Position numbers and translations under genes: made by a program. A stretch of DNA of 64,000 bases from CAG-582 sp964636965 (lineage in GTDB: Bacteria; Bacillota_I; Bacilli_A; RF39; UBA660). The stretch lies in NCBI GenBank assembly GCA_964636965.1, contig CAZWST010000001.1:1-64000 (forward strand), in the 5' to 3' direction. Shown here in pieces: positions 34,581 through 43,240 of this stretch (the stretch's first letter is position 1; each line of letters begins with the position of its first letter). Under the pieces are notes generated by a model. It had not been told where the DNA came from. It did not search any database and saw only the letters and a program-made list of their open reading frames with translations.

Positions 34581-35105
34581 ATGAAAAATATTATTAATGC
34601 ATTTATATTATTTGTTATTATTGGTTTATTGTTAATGATATTAATACTTTCAAAGAAAAGTGATAAAGATATTGAGTATCATCAAAATCCAACTAATCCA
34701 ATATATGATGTTTCTTCTTTTAATCAAATTAAACCAACAGATATAGAAAATTTTAAAAAGAATAAATTATATGTTATTTTTATTGGAAGAGAAAATTGTG
34801 TATATTCTAGAAGCATGTTAGCAATTTATAAATTGGCTCAGGAAGAATATGATTATGTAACGCAGTATATTAATATCTTAGATATTTATGATTATGCTAA
34901 TTCTTCAATAATAGATAAATCCGAATATGATTATCTAAATAATTTAGATAGAGTTAAGTCTGAAGAAAACTTTATGAAAAGTTTTAGTTATACTCCACTT
35001 ACTTTATTTGTTAAGAATAAAAAAATAGTTAAAACTTATCTTGGAGAAGCAGACTATGAAACATTTAGTGGTATTTTAGAAGATTTAGGTTTAAAGAAAA
35101 AATAA
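34581..35105 (+). CDS. Membrane-anchored thioredoxin-fold protein with CxxS motif (PedC/BrcD-like)
   Basis: An N-terminal helix (residues about 5-24) anchors an extracellular thioredoxin-like domain. The strand YVIFIGRENCVYSRSML carries a C-V-Y-S motif (C73, S76) in place of the redox C-x-x-C, and the cis-proline loop is SYTPLTLFV. Related bacteriocin accessory proteins (PedC/BrcD) have this layout. With one cysteine it could reduce or isomerise by a monothiol route, or only bind. It follows the kinase by 16 nt and is probably in the same transcript. Confidence 0.75.
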   Translation: MKNIINAFILFVIIGLLLMILILSKKSDKDIEYHQNPTNPIYDVSSFNQIKPTDIENFKKNKLYVIFIGRENCVYSRSMLAIYKLAQEEYDYVTQYINILDIYDYANSSIIDKSEYDYLNNLDRVKSEENFMKSFSYTPLTLFVKNKKIVKTYLGEADYETFSGILEDLGLKKK

Positions 35106-35131
35106 GTTCATATGATATGAACTTATTTTAA
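35100..35131. terminator. Bidirectional terminator
   Basis: A 14-base palindromic pair, AAATAAGTTCATAT and ATATGAACTTATTT (35100-35128), between convergent genes and overlapping both 3' ends. Confidence 0.85.
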
Positions 35132-36031
35132 TCCGTTAATAGCTGTTTTTATTACATTTATGGAGTTTTTTAATTTTTCTGTTTCTTCATCGGATAGAGG
35201 AATAAATATTTTTTTCTTTACACCAGTGGCACCTATTATGGCTGGAGTTGAAATACATAAATCGTTTTTTTCATCGTAAGCAGAAACTGATAGAATAATA
35301 TTTTTATCTTCAATAATAGCATTAGTAATTCTTACTAAAGAGGCTCCAATTCCATAGTAAGTTGCACCTTTTCTTTTTATTATTTCATAAGCTGAATTTC
35401 TTACATCTTTTTCTATTTTTTCCATTTCTTCTTGAGTTAAGAATTCACGTATATTTGTTAATCCAATTGTAGCATTACTCCAAGGAACAAATTCAGAATC
35501 TCCATGTTCACCAATTACATAAGCTTCAATATTCTTTGGACAGATACCTACTTTTTCACTAATCATGTATCTAAGTCTTGCTGTATCTAAAGTAGTTCCT
35601 GATCCAATTACTTTTTCTTTTGGTAGACCCGAATATTTTAAAGTTAGGTAAGTCATTACATCTAATGGATTAGTTGCTACAACAAAGATGCCATTAAAAT
35701 TGGAAGCCATAACTTTTGTAACTATATCTTTAAAAATAGAACTATTTTTATTAATTAAATCCATTCTAGTTTCTCCCTGGGCTTGATTTGCACCAGCTGC
35801 AATTACAACTATTCTTGCATCCTTACAATCTTCATAGTCTCCAACTGTTATATTAATTTTAGAAGGGCAGTAGGGAAGACAGTGACTCAAATCATCAGCT
35901 TCACCAATTATTCTTTCTTTATTAATATCAATTAAGACTAGTTCATCAACATAGGTATTTTGATTAACTAATGCATAGGCATATGACATACCAACATTGC
36001 CACAACCAATTATTACAACTTTATTTTTCAT
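35123..36031 (-). CDS. ldh: L-lactate dehydrogenase
   Basis: The enzyme reduces pyruvate to L-lactate with NADH, regenerating NAD+ in fermentation. The N-terminal GCGNVG binds NAD. The substrate loop AGANQAQGETRMDL carries Q85 (lactate, not malate, specificity) and R89. N121 lies in ATNPLD, R153 in DTARLRY and the catalytic H176 in IGEHGDSE. At 302 residues it is slightly short but complete. Start ATG is preceded by AGGTGA. The promoter is TGT-TATAGT at 36048-36056 on the minus strand. With enolase at the window start it indicates a fermentative metabolism. Confidence 0.96.
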   Translation of the reverse strand: MKNKVVIIGCGNVGMSYAYALVNQNTYVDELVLIDINKERIIGEADDLSHCLPYCPSKINITVGDYEDCKDARIVVIAAGANQAQGETRMDLINKNSSIFKDIVTKVMASNFNGIFVVATNPLDVMTYLTLKYSGLPKEKVIGSGTTLDTARLRYMISEKVGICPKNIEAYVIGEHGDSEFVPWSNATIGLTNIREFLTQEEMEKIEKDVRNSAYEIIKRKGATYYGIGASLVRITNAIIEDKNIILSVSAYDEKNDLCISTPAIIGATGVKKKIFIPLSDEETEKLKNSINVIKTAINGLK

Positions 36032-36047
36032 ATTATCACCTATTTTT

Positions 36048-36056
36048 ACTATAACA
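36048..36056 (-). promoter_or_regulatory. Extended -10 promoter for ldh (TGTTATAGT)
   Basis: Read on the minus strand, TGT-TATAGT lies about 16 nt upstream of the ldh ATG, followed by AGGTGA. Confidence 0.5.
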
Positions 36057-36105
36057 TAATATGTTAAGAAGTTAATAATTTATAAGCATTATCTTTACAC
36101 TTTAC

Positions 36106-36134
36106 TTGTATTTTTCCTTAAATGAATTTACAAT
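36106..36134 (+). promoter_or_regulatory. Sigma-A-type promoter
   Basis: TTGTAT (36106-36111), 17 nt, TACAAT (36129-36134), leading to the three-gene unit from 36155. Confidence 0.55.
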
Positions 36135-36154
36135 ATAAGTAAGAGGTGAAAATA

Positions 36155-36685
36155 ATGGCAAGAAAGAAAAATGAAGAAGTTAAAGACGTTAAAGAAGTAA
36201 AACAAGAAAGTACTTATGTACCAAAGAAGACTAATAAAGGATTAGTAGCTGGTTTAATAGTTGTTGCTGTATTTTTTATACTTGTCTCAATAGTTATTCC
36301 TATTGCGTTTATGGCTTTTGTTATATTTTATTCAGTTAAGAGTACTGAATTTACGCAAGTAAATGAAAATACGATTGAAGTAACTAATGCAGGTATTCAA
36401 GTAAGCGTTGAAGATAGTAAGTATGACGAAAAAGAAAACTGCTATGTTTTATCAACTAAGGTATTATTAACTGATAAAAATAAGTATAATAAAAATATTA
36501 ACTTTACTGATACAATTAATGTAACTTATTCATTTATTGATGGTGATGGCTATACTGTTGGAAGTGAAACTTTATTTATTGGTTCTTTAGATAAATATGA
36601 TAAATGGAAACAAACTGTAAGCTTCTGTGGGGATTATGCATCAAGTGTTAAAAGCTATGAAGTTGAAAGTGTAGATTCATATTAA
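36155..36685 (+). CDS. Single-pass membrane protein, unknown extracellular domain, 176 aa
   Basis: A basic N-terminus (ARKKNEEVKDVKEVKQ) is followed by one membrane helix (about residues 28-58) and an extracellular beta-rich domain of about 115 residues with the pattern of a small immunoglobulin-like or FxLYD-type fold (YVLSTKVLLTDKN, NVTYSFIDGDGYTVGSETLF). No catalytic residues stand out. ATG 36155 follows AGAGGTGAAA; an in-frame GTG upstream is part of that RBS. The nuclease gene starts 1 nt after its stop. Confidence 0.6.
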   Translation: MARKKNEEVKDVKEVKQESTYVPKKTNKGLVAGLIVVAVFFILVSIVIPIAFMAFVIFYSVKSTEFTQVNENTIEVTNAGIQVSVEDSKYDEKENCYVLSTKVLLTDKNKYNKNINFTDTINVTYSFIDGDGYTVGSETLFIGSLDKYDKWKQTVSFCGDYASSVKSYEVESVDSY

Positions 36686-36686
36686 G

Positions 36687-37400
36687 ATGTCAAAAAAAAG
36701 CAGTAGCTTAGCACTTATTGCCGTGTGTGCAATATGTGCTTTTTTATATAATAATTATTTTTTAGAAAAAAAAGTAGAAGAACCAAATATACAATATTCA
36801 GAAGATATCTCGAATGTTTTACCTTATGATGGAACAAGTAAATATGTTGTTATTAATAATAATGAACCCGCCTTTTTAGAAGAAGATTTAGTTACAAGAT
36901 CTTATGAATTTTATAGTGACCTTGATTCTTTAGGAAGAGCGGGAGTTGCTATGGCTTCTATTGGAATTGATTTAATGCCTAAAGAAGAAAGAGGAGAGAT
37001 TGGTTCAGTTAAACCTAGTGGATGGCATACAGTAAAGTATGATTTTATAAATGGTAATTATCTTTATAATAGATGTCATTTAATTGGTTATCAATTAACC
37101 GGAGAAAATGCAAATGTTAAGAATTTAATAACTTGTACAAGAAACGCCAATACTGGTGTGATGCTAGAATATGAAAATATGGTTTCTAAATATATAAAAG
37201 AAACAGGTAACCATGTTTTGTATCGTGTAACCCCTGTATATCAAGGGAAAAACTTACTTGCTAGTGGTATAAATATGGAAGGTAAGTCTATTGAAGATAA
37301 TGGGGAAGGTATAAAGTTTAATATTTATATTTATAATGTTCAAGATGGAGTTAAAATAAACTATGAGAATGGGGATAGTGAAATAGATGAAGCAAGATAG
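36687..37400 (+). CDS. Membrane-anchored DNA/RNA non-specific endonuclease (EndA-like)
   Basis: The protein has an N-terminal helix (about residues 6-25) and an extracellular beta-beta-alpha metal nuclease domain. The core YNRCHLIGYQLTGENANVKN contains the catalytic histidine and the metal-binding asparagine downstream. MLEYENMVSKYI and NHVLYRVTPVYQG complete the family pattern of streptococcal DNA-entry nucleases. It could cut external DNA for nutrition, uptake or biofilm control. The gene sits between two small genes, overlapping the next by 14 nt. Confidence 0.9.
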   Translation: MSKKSSSLALIAVCAICAFLYNNYFLEKKVEEPNIQYSEDISNVLPYDGTSKYVVINNNEPAFLEEDLVTRSYEFYSDLDSLGRAGVAMASIGIDLMPKEERGEIGSVKPSGWHTVKYDFINGNYLYNRCHLIGYQLTGENANVKNLITCTRNANTGVMLEYENMVSKYIKETGNHVLYRVTPVYQGKNLLASGINMEGKSIEDNGEGIKFNIYIYNVQDGVKINYENGDSEIDEAR

Positions 37401-37854
37401 AGTATTAGAAATTGCGAAAAAGAATTCAGAAGTAATGTTTGAATACTTAGAACAGTTTATGATGGATAAAGACACAATTAGTGGTATAATGGATTTTGAA
37501 TCGAGTAATAATAGATTAGTAGTAGGTATTTCGATTAATCAAGATGGAAGAGAAATTTTTAGAAGAGATTATGATATGGGGTTTTCTTCTATCTATGCCG
37601 ATTTTTTAACTCAAGAATTGGTGAGTAAGATACTCGATGCATTTTTAAGAAGTGAAAGTGTTGGAATTGGCGAGTATGCTTGTATAAAAGATCATCCAAC
37701 TAATTCTCGTGATGGTATATATGTATTTAATAATCATAATTCAAAAGTAAATGTCAACTTTAGAGTTAAAGGAGATAATTTTTATGAAATTATGAATAAT
37801 TACAATAAGGCCTTAGATGAATATAGACAAGAGTCTAAACAAGTTAAAAGATAG
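37387..37854 (+). CDS. Protein of unknown function, 155 aa
   Basis: A soluble alpha/beta protein, overlapping the nuclease gene's end by 14 nt and ending in a terminator. The N-terminal helix (VLEIAKKNSEVMFEYLEQF) leads to two strands (RLVVGISIN and GREIFRRDYDMGF), a helix and a final helix after VNFRVKGDNFYEIM. I find no motif. It could be a cytoplasmic companion of the nuclease unit. Confidence 0.55.
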   Translation: MKQDRVLEIAKKNSEVMFEYLEQFMMDKDTISGIMDFESSNNRLVVGISINQDGREIFRRDYDMGFSSIYADFLTQELVSKILDAFLRSESVGIGEYACIKDHPTNSRDGIYVFNNHNSKVNVNFRVKGDNFYEIMNNYNKALDEYRQESKQVKR

Positions 37855-37870
37855 TAATTCTATCTTTTTT
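37846..37870 (+). terminator. Rho-independent terminator
   Basis: AAAAGATAG / CTATCTTTT with loop TAATT (37846-37868) and a T tail. Confidence 0.85.
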
Positions 37871-37920
37871 ATTTTGCATAAGTTTAGATATTTTGAATAG
37901 TATTAAATAGGTGATGAATG

Positions 37921-39261
37921 ATGAAAAAGATAATTCCTATTTTAGGTATTACGGCAATAGGTTTATTACTTATAATAATCGTGATAACTGTTAAAAAATG
38001 GGAAAAAAGAAACTATGGCAAATTAACTGGTACAGTTATATCAAAACAAGATGATGTAATGGTATTTAAAGATACTAGTGATTTTATTTATAAGTTTAAA
38101 AGTAAAGATAATTTAAAAAGTGGAGATGAAGCTGTACTTGAGTATACAGGTGTATTAAATAAAAATGCGAGTAATTTAGATGTTAATATAGTAAGCACGG
38201 AAAAGTTAGTTAATAAAAACCTAGAAGATCTTAGCAATTGGAATGATAATGGGATATTCTCTCAATTTTATAAACAAGCGTATAATACACTTTCAACACT
38301 TAGTTTAGATGAAAAAATTGGAGAACTTCTATTAGTTAGATATCCTGATAAGAATGTTCTTAACAATAACGTTGGTGGTTATGTTTTCTATGAAAAGGAT
38401 TTTAAAGATAAAAATTATGCCGAAGTAATTAATATGATTGATTCATTAAATAAAGATAGTAAAACACCAAAGTTGTTTGCTGTAGATGAAGAAGGTGGAA
38501 GAGTTAATAGAGTTAGTACTAATACTAATTTAAGAGATACCCCTTTTAAAAGTCCTAAAGAGATATATGATAATGGTGGATTAGATGCAATAATGGCTGA
38601 TGTAAAAGATAAAGATAAATTATTATCTAGCTTACATATTAATGTTAATTTAGCTCCTGTAGTTGATATGTCTACTAATACAGATTCATATATATATGAT
38701 CGTACGATTGGTTATGGAGTTGATGTAACTTCCAAGTATGCTAATGCCGTAATATATGCATCAAAAGGAAGTGATGTTTCTTATGTACTAAAACACTTCC
38801 CAGGATATGGAGATAATAAAGATACTCATACATCTGAATCTACTGATACTACTTCATATTATGAAATAATTAATAATAATATAGTACCATTTAAAGCAGG
38901 AATTGAAGCAGGTGCAGAAGCAGTATTAGTTAGTCATAATATATTTTCAAGTATAGAATCAGAACCAGCAAGTTTATCAGGTCCAGTGCATAATTTACTT
39001 AGATCAAATCTTAAGTTTACTGGTGTTATAATTACTGATGATTTAGATATGGGTGCTCTAAAAGGTTTTAGTAATAGATATGTTGATGCTCTTTTAGCAG
39101 GTAATGATATTTTAATTGTTACTGATTATGATAATGCATTTAAGCAAATTAAAAATGGAATAGAAAATGGTGTAATAACAGAAGATTATATAAATAAATT
39201 AGTCCTACGTGATTTATCTTGGAAGTACTATAAATTATTAAGTTTCGTTAATAATAAATAA
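37921..39261 (+). CDS. NagZ-like family 3 glycoside hydrolase, membrane-anchored
   Basis: GH3 beta-N-acetylhexosaminidases release GlcNAc from cell-wall fragments. An N-terminal helix (about residues 5-24) and an 80-residue beta-rich spacer precede the catalytic barrel. Family blocks are FAVDEEGGRVNR, LAPVVDM, KHFPGYGDNKDTHTSES (the histidine dyad loop, with tyrosine where many have histidine) and the nucleophile region ITDDLDMGAL. ATG 37921 lies 6 nt after AGGTGA; an adjacent in-frame ATG at 37918 is too close. It would act outside the membrane on peptidoglycan. Confidence 0.88.
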   Translation: MKKIIPILGITAIGLLLIIIVITVKKWEKRNYGKLTGTVISKQDDVMVFKDTSDFIYKFKSKDNLKSGDEAVLEYTGVLNKNASNLDVNIVSTEKLVNKNLEDLSNWNDNGIFSQFYKQAYNTLSTLSLDEKIGELLLVRYPDKNVLNNNVGGYVFYEKDFKDKNYAEVINMIDSLNKDSKTPKLFAVDEEGGRVNRVSTNTNLRDTPFKSPKEIYDNGGLDAIMADVKDKDKLLSSLHINVNLAPVVDMSTNTDSYIYDRTIGYGVDVTSKYANAVIYASKGSDVSYVLKHFPGYGDNKDTHTSESTDTTSYYEIINNNIVPFKAGIEAGAEAVLVSHNIFSSIESEPASLSGPVHNLLRSNLKFTGVIITDDLDMGALKGFSNRYVDALLAGNDILIVTDYDNAFKQIKNGIENGVITEDYINKLVLRDLSWKYYKLLSFVNNK

Positions 39262-39290
39262 TTTACAATCATAAGCTTAAACCTTATAAT
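39262..39290 (+). promoter_or_regulatory. Sigma-A promoter for the DUF1848-ASCH pair
   Basis: TTTACA (39262-39267), 17 nt, TATAAT (39285-39290). Confidence 0.75.
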
Positions 39291-39309
39291 ATTTATAAAG
39301 GTGATGCTT

Positions 39310-40191
39310 ATGATTCTTTTTGCTAGTGGAAGAAGTGATATGTCATTTTATCTTTCTTGGTTTATGAATAGATATAAAGAAGGATTTTTAGATGTTAGAA
39401 ATCCTTTTAATAAACACTTAGTAAGTAGAATATATTTTGAAGATGTTGACGCGATTTTATTTTGTACTAAAAATCCAATACCTTTTGTTGATAAGATTAA
39501 ACTTATTAACAAACCAAGTATTTTTCATGTGACTCTAACTCCTTATAAAAGTGAAATTGAGCCCAATGTTCCTGATAAGAATGATGTAATTGATGCAATA
39601 AAGAAAATATCTAATCTAATTGGTCCTGAAAACGTCTATCTTAGATATGATCCAATATTTATAAGTAATACTTATACTTTAGAATATCATAAGAAAGCTT
39701 TTAAAAAGATGACTGAATTACTTGATGGCTGTATTAAACATATAATTGTTTCTTTTATAGATGATTATAAAAATGTAAGAAAGAATATGTCTGTTTTAAA
39801 TTATAAAGCTTTTACTCAGGAAGATTATAAAGAGATAGGTACTTCTTTTTCTAAATATGCTCAACTTCATGGTATGACAGTTCAAACTTGTTTTGAAGAT
39901 GAAAACTTATTAGAATATGGTTTTATCAAGGGAGACTGTATGGGAGAAGAGCTTGCTTATAATTTAACGGGTAAACATTTTAAAAGGTGGCATGCAAGAA
40001 AAGAAAAAAAGTGTGAATGCGTTGAACTAGTGGATATAGGTGTTTATAATACCTGTAAGCATTTCTGTAAATATTGTTATGCTAATTTTGATGAAAAACA
40101 AGTTTTAGATAATATTAAGAATCATAACCCTAACTCATCTTTGCTCATTGGAGAACTTTTAGATGATGATGTTATTAAGAGGAGAAAGTAA
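39310..40191 (+). CDS. DUF1848 protein, radical-SAM-like with C-terminal cysteine cluster
   Basis: DUF1848 proteins have a TIM-barrel-like body and a cysteine-rich tail but no known function. Here the body shows FASGRSDMSFYLSWF and the barrel strands DAILFCTKNP and VYLRYDPIF. The tail CECVELVDIGVYNTCKHFCK contains part of a C-x3-C-x2-C type set (CKHFCKYCYANF) that could hold an Fe-S cluster. ATG 39310 lies 5 nt after AGGTGA. An ASCH gene starts 1 nt after the stop, a recurrent neighbourship as far as I recall. Confidence 0.85.
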   Translation: MILFASGRSDMSFYLSWFMNRYKEGFLDVRNPFNKHLVSRIYFEDVDAILFCTKNPIPFVDKIKLINKPSIFHVTLTPYKSEIEPNVPDKNDVIDAIKKISNLIGPENVYLRYDPIFISNTYTLEYHKKAFKKMTELLDGCIKHIIVSFIDDYKNVRKNMSVLNYKAFTQEDYKEIGTSFSKYAQLHGMTVQTCFEDENLLEYGFIKGDCMGEELAYNLTGKHFKRWHARKEKKCECVELVDIGVYNTCKHFCKYCYANFDEKQVLDNIKNHNPNSSLLIGELLDDDVIKRRK

Positions 40192-40192
40192 G

Positions 40193-40651
40193 ATGTATGA
40201 AGAAATAATTAATGGAATAAAAAAACAAGTATCTACTCAGGAACTTGAACTTATTAAAAAAAGCTCTTTACATTTAGGCGTTTTTAGTGAACCATGTCTA
40301 ACATACATGCTAGATGGCAGAAAAACTATTGAATCTAGGTTTAGTAAGAAAAAGTCCTTACCTTGGAATGGAATCAACTCTTCTGATATTGTCTTTGTAA
40401 AAAAGTCTGGTGGGGATGTTGTTGCTTATTTTAAGATTAAGAGAATAGAATTTTTTGATTTAACTAATTATAGTATTCTTAAAATAAAAGAAGAATATTC
40501 AAATAAATTATGTGTTGATGATAGTTTTTGGGAGTTAAAAAAAGACAGCAAATATGCCACCTTAATATTTATTAGTGAACTTGTTAAAATAAAACCATTT
40601 AAAGTTATGAAAAAGGGTATGAACACATGGCTAAAAATAAAGAAAGATTAG
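40193..40651 (+). CDS. ASCH-domain protein, 152 aa
   Basis: ASCH domains have a PUA-like barrel and bind RNA or modified nucleotides. The signature is SLHLGVFSEPCLTYMLDGRK, then TIESRFSKKK (the G-x-K-x-x-E-x-R motif) and the strand SDIVFVKKSGGDVVAYFKI. I chose ATG 40193 because AGGAG lies 9 nt upstream and the open frame before it runs into the DUF1848 gene. It forms a two-gene operon with DUF1848. The target is unknown. Confidence 0.85.
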   Translation: MYEEIINGIKKQVSTQELELIKKSSLHLGVFSEPCLTYMLDGRKTIESRFSKKKSLPWNGINSSDIVFVKKSGGDVVAYFKIKRIEFFDLTNYSILKIKEEYSNKLCVDDSFWELKKDSKYATLIFISELVKIKPFKVMKKGMNTWLKIKKD

Positions 40652-40671
40652 TAGTTAATCTTTCTTTTTTA
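40639..40671. terminator. Bidirectional terminator
   Basis: AAAGAAAGATTA / TAATCTTTCTTT with loop GTAGT (40639-40667) between convergent genes. Confidence 0.88.
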
Positions 40672-41230
40672 ATATATAAGTTAGTAAAACTCCAATAGTT
40701 CTTTCTTCGTTTATTTCACCATTTATACACATATTAATTATTTCATCATAAGTTTTCCAAACATACCCGTCAACAAATTCATTTTCTTCTAAGTTTGCTC
40801 CTGTTTTAGAAACTTCATAATCATCTATTTCATAATAGAAAAGATCCCATATAACCCCAGCACCATCATGTGATGTTTTAATTAATTTTTGATTTTTTAC
40901 AATTAAACCAATTTCCTCTGATACTTCTTTTCTTACGGCTTCATCAACGTGAATTTGAACATCTCCTTTTTTTAAAGATTCTTTATATAAATCTAGAGAA
41001 TCAAAAACTTTTCCTCCTGGAAGGCGGTAGTCCCATTTATCAAGTTCATATCTAAATTCTTTTGATAAAAGTATTTTTTTATTATCCTCTTTATTAATTA
41101 TTAAAGCTCTCACTCCTGGAGGTCGTCTTACCATCTTTCTTTTTATTTTAGTTTTTTGATCATTAATAATGTGTTCTTCTTCGGTTTCTAAAAATTCGAA
41201 GAAGCCATTATTGAATACAGATTTTTCCAT
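40655..41230 (-). CDS. Nudix hydrolase, 191 aa
   Basis: Nudix enzymes cleave nucleoside diphosphates linked to another group, for example ADP-ribose or oxidised dNTPs. The box is split: PGGKVFDS, then an insert of about 20 residues, then VDEAVRKEVSEEIGLI, keeping the R-E-x-x-E-E-x-G metal core with R changed to K one turn earlier. The N-terminal domain (RRPPGVRALIINKED) resembles ADP-ribose or GDP-sugar hydrolases. Promoter TGT-TATAAT (41247-41255, minus) and AGGTGA are present. It converges on the ASCH gene. Confidence 0.8.
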   Translation of the reverse strand: MEKSVFNNGFFEFLETEEEHIINDQKTKIKRKMVRRPPGVRALIINKEDNKKILLSKEFRYELDKWDYRLPGGKVFDSLDLYKESLKKGDVQIHVDEAVRKEVSEEIGLIVKNQKLIKTSHDGAGVIWDLFYYEIDDYEVSKTGANLEENEFVDGYVWKTYDEIINMCINGEINEERTIGVLLTYILKKKD

Positions 41231-41246
41231 ATTATCACCTAATTTA

Positions 41247-41255
41247 ATTATAACA
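41247..41255 (-). promoter_or_regulatory. Extended -10 promoter (TGTTATAAT)
   Basis: Minus-strand TGT-TATAAT ahead of the Nudix gene. Confidence 0.6.
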
Positions 41256-41262
41256 TTGATTT

Positions 41263-41991
41263 TTATTTTCTTGAAAGTATTTTTCCAATATCAGAAAACT
41301 CTGTTATGGAAGATGTAGCTAGATTAATTAATCTTGCTTCATTCATAGTTATATTATTTATTGAATATTCATAGTCAAGAAAGATGGTATTTATACCTAA
41401 TTTAGAAGGACCTTCAATATCTGATTTGGAGTCTCCAATCATGACTACTTCATTTGGTTTTGCATTAAGTTCGTTTAGAATGACATTAAATCCTACTTTT
41501 GTAAATTTTAAATAGAATCTATCTGCTGAATATATTTTTTTAAAATATTCATGAATGTTATGATAATCTAATTTTTTTATTGCTTGTTTATAATACCAGT
41601 TAGTATAACAGTATAAAATATATTCATTGTATAAACTTTTAAGAGTAGGTATTACATCACTCATGATAAATGTTTCTTTCGGTTCTAGTTCAAACATTTT
41701 ATCTTTTAAGTCTTTTCCATTTAAATTATAAATTCCTAAATCATCTATATAAGTTTTTAAAAACATTTCGTATGATTGTTCACTTAATGAGCCAGTTATA
41801 ACGGCTTCTAGTTCTGTCATTTCCATAGATTTAAAAAGAAGGCTTAAGTATTCATGCTTGTATGGTAGACCAATTGCTTCACATGATTTTCTTAAGAAGG
41901 ATTCAACATTAATCCATCTTGTTAAGGTACCATCTATATCCATAAATATATGTTTTATATTATTTGAATTCATTCTATCAAGTATAATCAT
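41263..41991 (-). CDS. HAD-superfamily hydrolase
   Basis: The fold motifs are clear: motif I MDIDGTLTRW with the two aspartates, motif II near CYTNWYYKQAIKK, a conserved lysine in the TKVGF region and motif IV MIGDSKSDIEGPSKLG. A helical cap occupies residues about 25-95. HAD enzymes of this size are usually phosphatases on small sugars or nucleotides; the substrate is not evident. It is divergent from the ASCH gene at 42086 and lies among nucleotide-related genes. Confidence 0.88.
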   Translation of the reverse strand: MIILDRMNSNNIKHIFMDIDGTLTRWINVESFLRKSCEAIGLPYKHEYLSLLFKSMEMTELEAVITGSLSEQSYEMFLKTYIDDLGIYNLNGKDLKDKMFELEPKETFIMSDVIPTLKSLYNEYILYCYTNWYYKQAIKKLDYHNIHEYFKKIYSADRFYLKFTKVGFNVILNELNAKPNEVVMIGDSKSDIEGPSKLGINTIFLDYEYSINNITMNEARLINLATSSITEFSDIGKILSRK

Positions 41992-42057
41992 ATTAATCCG
42001 CTTTCTTTAGTTTTATATTGTAGCAAATATTTTCTTAATTGTATATAGATATAAATA

Positions 42058-42066
42058 TGTTAAAAT
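42058..42066 (+). promoter_or_regulatory. Extended -10 promoter (TGTTAAAAT)
   Basis: TGT-TAAAAT upstream of the ASCH / endonuclease III-like / ASCH group; AGGTGA follows. Confidence 0.55.
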
Positions 42067-42085
42067 ATATTTATGAGGTGATGCT

Positions 42086-42478
42086 ATGAAAGTTATTACA
42101 ATTAAACAACCTTTTGCATCTTTAATTGCTGCAGGTATTAAATGTTATGAATTTAGAACGTGGAAAACTAAATATAGAGGCGAGATACTTATACATGCAG
42201 GTAAAGGAATAAATAAAAAAGCTATGGAAAAATATAAAGACTATAATCTAGATTATCCAAGCGGTGCGATAATAGCAAAAGCTAATTTAACTGATTGTAT
42301 ATTTATAGATAATAATGCAAGAGCTATGTTAAAAAAAGAAAATGATGTGGTTTATTCAAGTGTTATAAATGATAAAGAATGGGTCGGGTATGGATTTAAA
42401 CTAGAAGATGTTAAAAGAATAGATGAAATACCAATTAATGGAAAGTTAAGTTTGTGGGATTATGATTACAAAGAATAA
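42086..42478 (+). CDS. ASCH-domain protein, 130 aa
   Basis: This is a classic small ASCH protein. It begins VITIKQPFASLIAAGIKCYE, followed by FRTWKTKYRGEILIHAGKG, giving the G-x-K-x-x-E-x-R motif and the Y-R-G-E-I-L-I-H strand. The protein is nearly all this one domain. Its gene overlaps the endonuclease III-like gene by 17 nt, so the two are translated together. ASCH proteins of this type have been linked to RNA binding and, in some cases, hydrolysis of modified nucleosides; which applies here is unknown. Confidence 0.9.
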   Translation: MKVITIKQPFASLIAAGIKCYEFRTWKTKYRGEILIHAGKGINKKAMEKYKDYNLDYPSGAIIAKANLTDCIFIDNNARAMLKKENDVVYSSVINDKEWVGYGFKLEDVKRIDEIPINGKLSLWDYDYKE

Positions 42479-43211
42479 AATTAATTATAATTTAAATAAG
42501 GCGATTGAAACCATTAAATTATTTAAAATATATTTTAACGATAATAATTCAATTGCTTTAGTTGATTATCCTAAAGTAATTGAATATAAAAGTAATGAAT
42601 ATTTTATTTATATTTTTTATTCTTGTATGCTAGATTATGGTATGAAATCAATTCCTTATCATAATAATTTGATAAACACTTATCTAAAATATCCGAATAT
42701 TTTTAATCCTGAGTTTATACTTAATAATCCTGATATTTTAGATGATATTATTAAAAATAGTATGCATGTTAGATATCCGAAAGTTGCAAAGAATAAATGG
42801 ATAAAACTAAGTAAATTTTTATATGAAAATAAAGATTTAAAGAACATTTTATATAGTTTTAATACATATAAAGAATTATGTTCTTTTATTGAATCAACTG
42901 CTTCTTATGGTCAAAAAACTGGTGGGCTTTTAAAAAGAGTAATAGCTGATGATATTGGTAAGTACAGAGTTGAAGATATTCCAATTGATAGACATGATAT
43001 TGAAATAAGTTATTTATTAGGAGTTGTTTCAGATATTAATTTAAATGATAAAGAGATAAAAGCTTTAAGTGATATTTGGGTTAAAGCATCAATTAATGAA
43101 AATGTTAATCCATCTTTAGTTGATCAATATCTTTGGACAATCGGAGTTAACTTTTGTGCAGCAAAAAAATGTTTAGATTGTCCATTAAATAATATTTGTA
43201 AGAAGAAATAA
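42462..43211 (+). CDS. Endonuclease III-like HhH-GPD protein with Fe-S motif
   Basis: The last third matches endonuclease III/MutY-type glycosylases. SYGQKTGGLLKRV carries a lysine (K152) at the G-x-K-T position, EDIPIDRHDIEISYLLGVV carries the catalytic aspartate region, and FCAAKKCLDCPLNNICK gives C-x4-C-x2-C-x5-C (232, 237, 240, 246). Endonuclease III itself has C-x6-C-x2-C-x5-C. The N-terminal half is divergent. It probably excises a modified base. It overlaps the ASCH gene upstream, and a third ASCH gene follows after 29 nt, making a three-gene unit. Confidence 0.75.
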   Translation: MITKNKINYNLNKAIETIKLFKIYFNDNNSIALVDYPKVIEYKSNEYFIYIFYSCMLDYGMKSIPYHNNLINTYLKYPNIFNPEFILNNPDILDDIIKNSMHVRYPKVAKNKWIKLSKFLYENKDLKNILYSFNTYKELCSFIESTASYGQKTGGLLKRVIADDIGKYRVEDIPIDRHDIEISYLLGVVSDINLNDKEIKALSDIWVKASINENVNPSLVDQYLWTIGVNFCAAKKCLDCPLNNICKKK

Positions 43212-43240
43212 AATAAATAGATATAAAAAGGGGGATAAAT

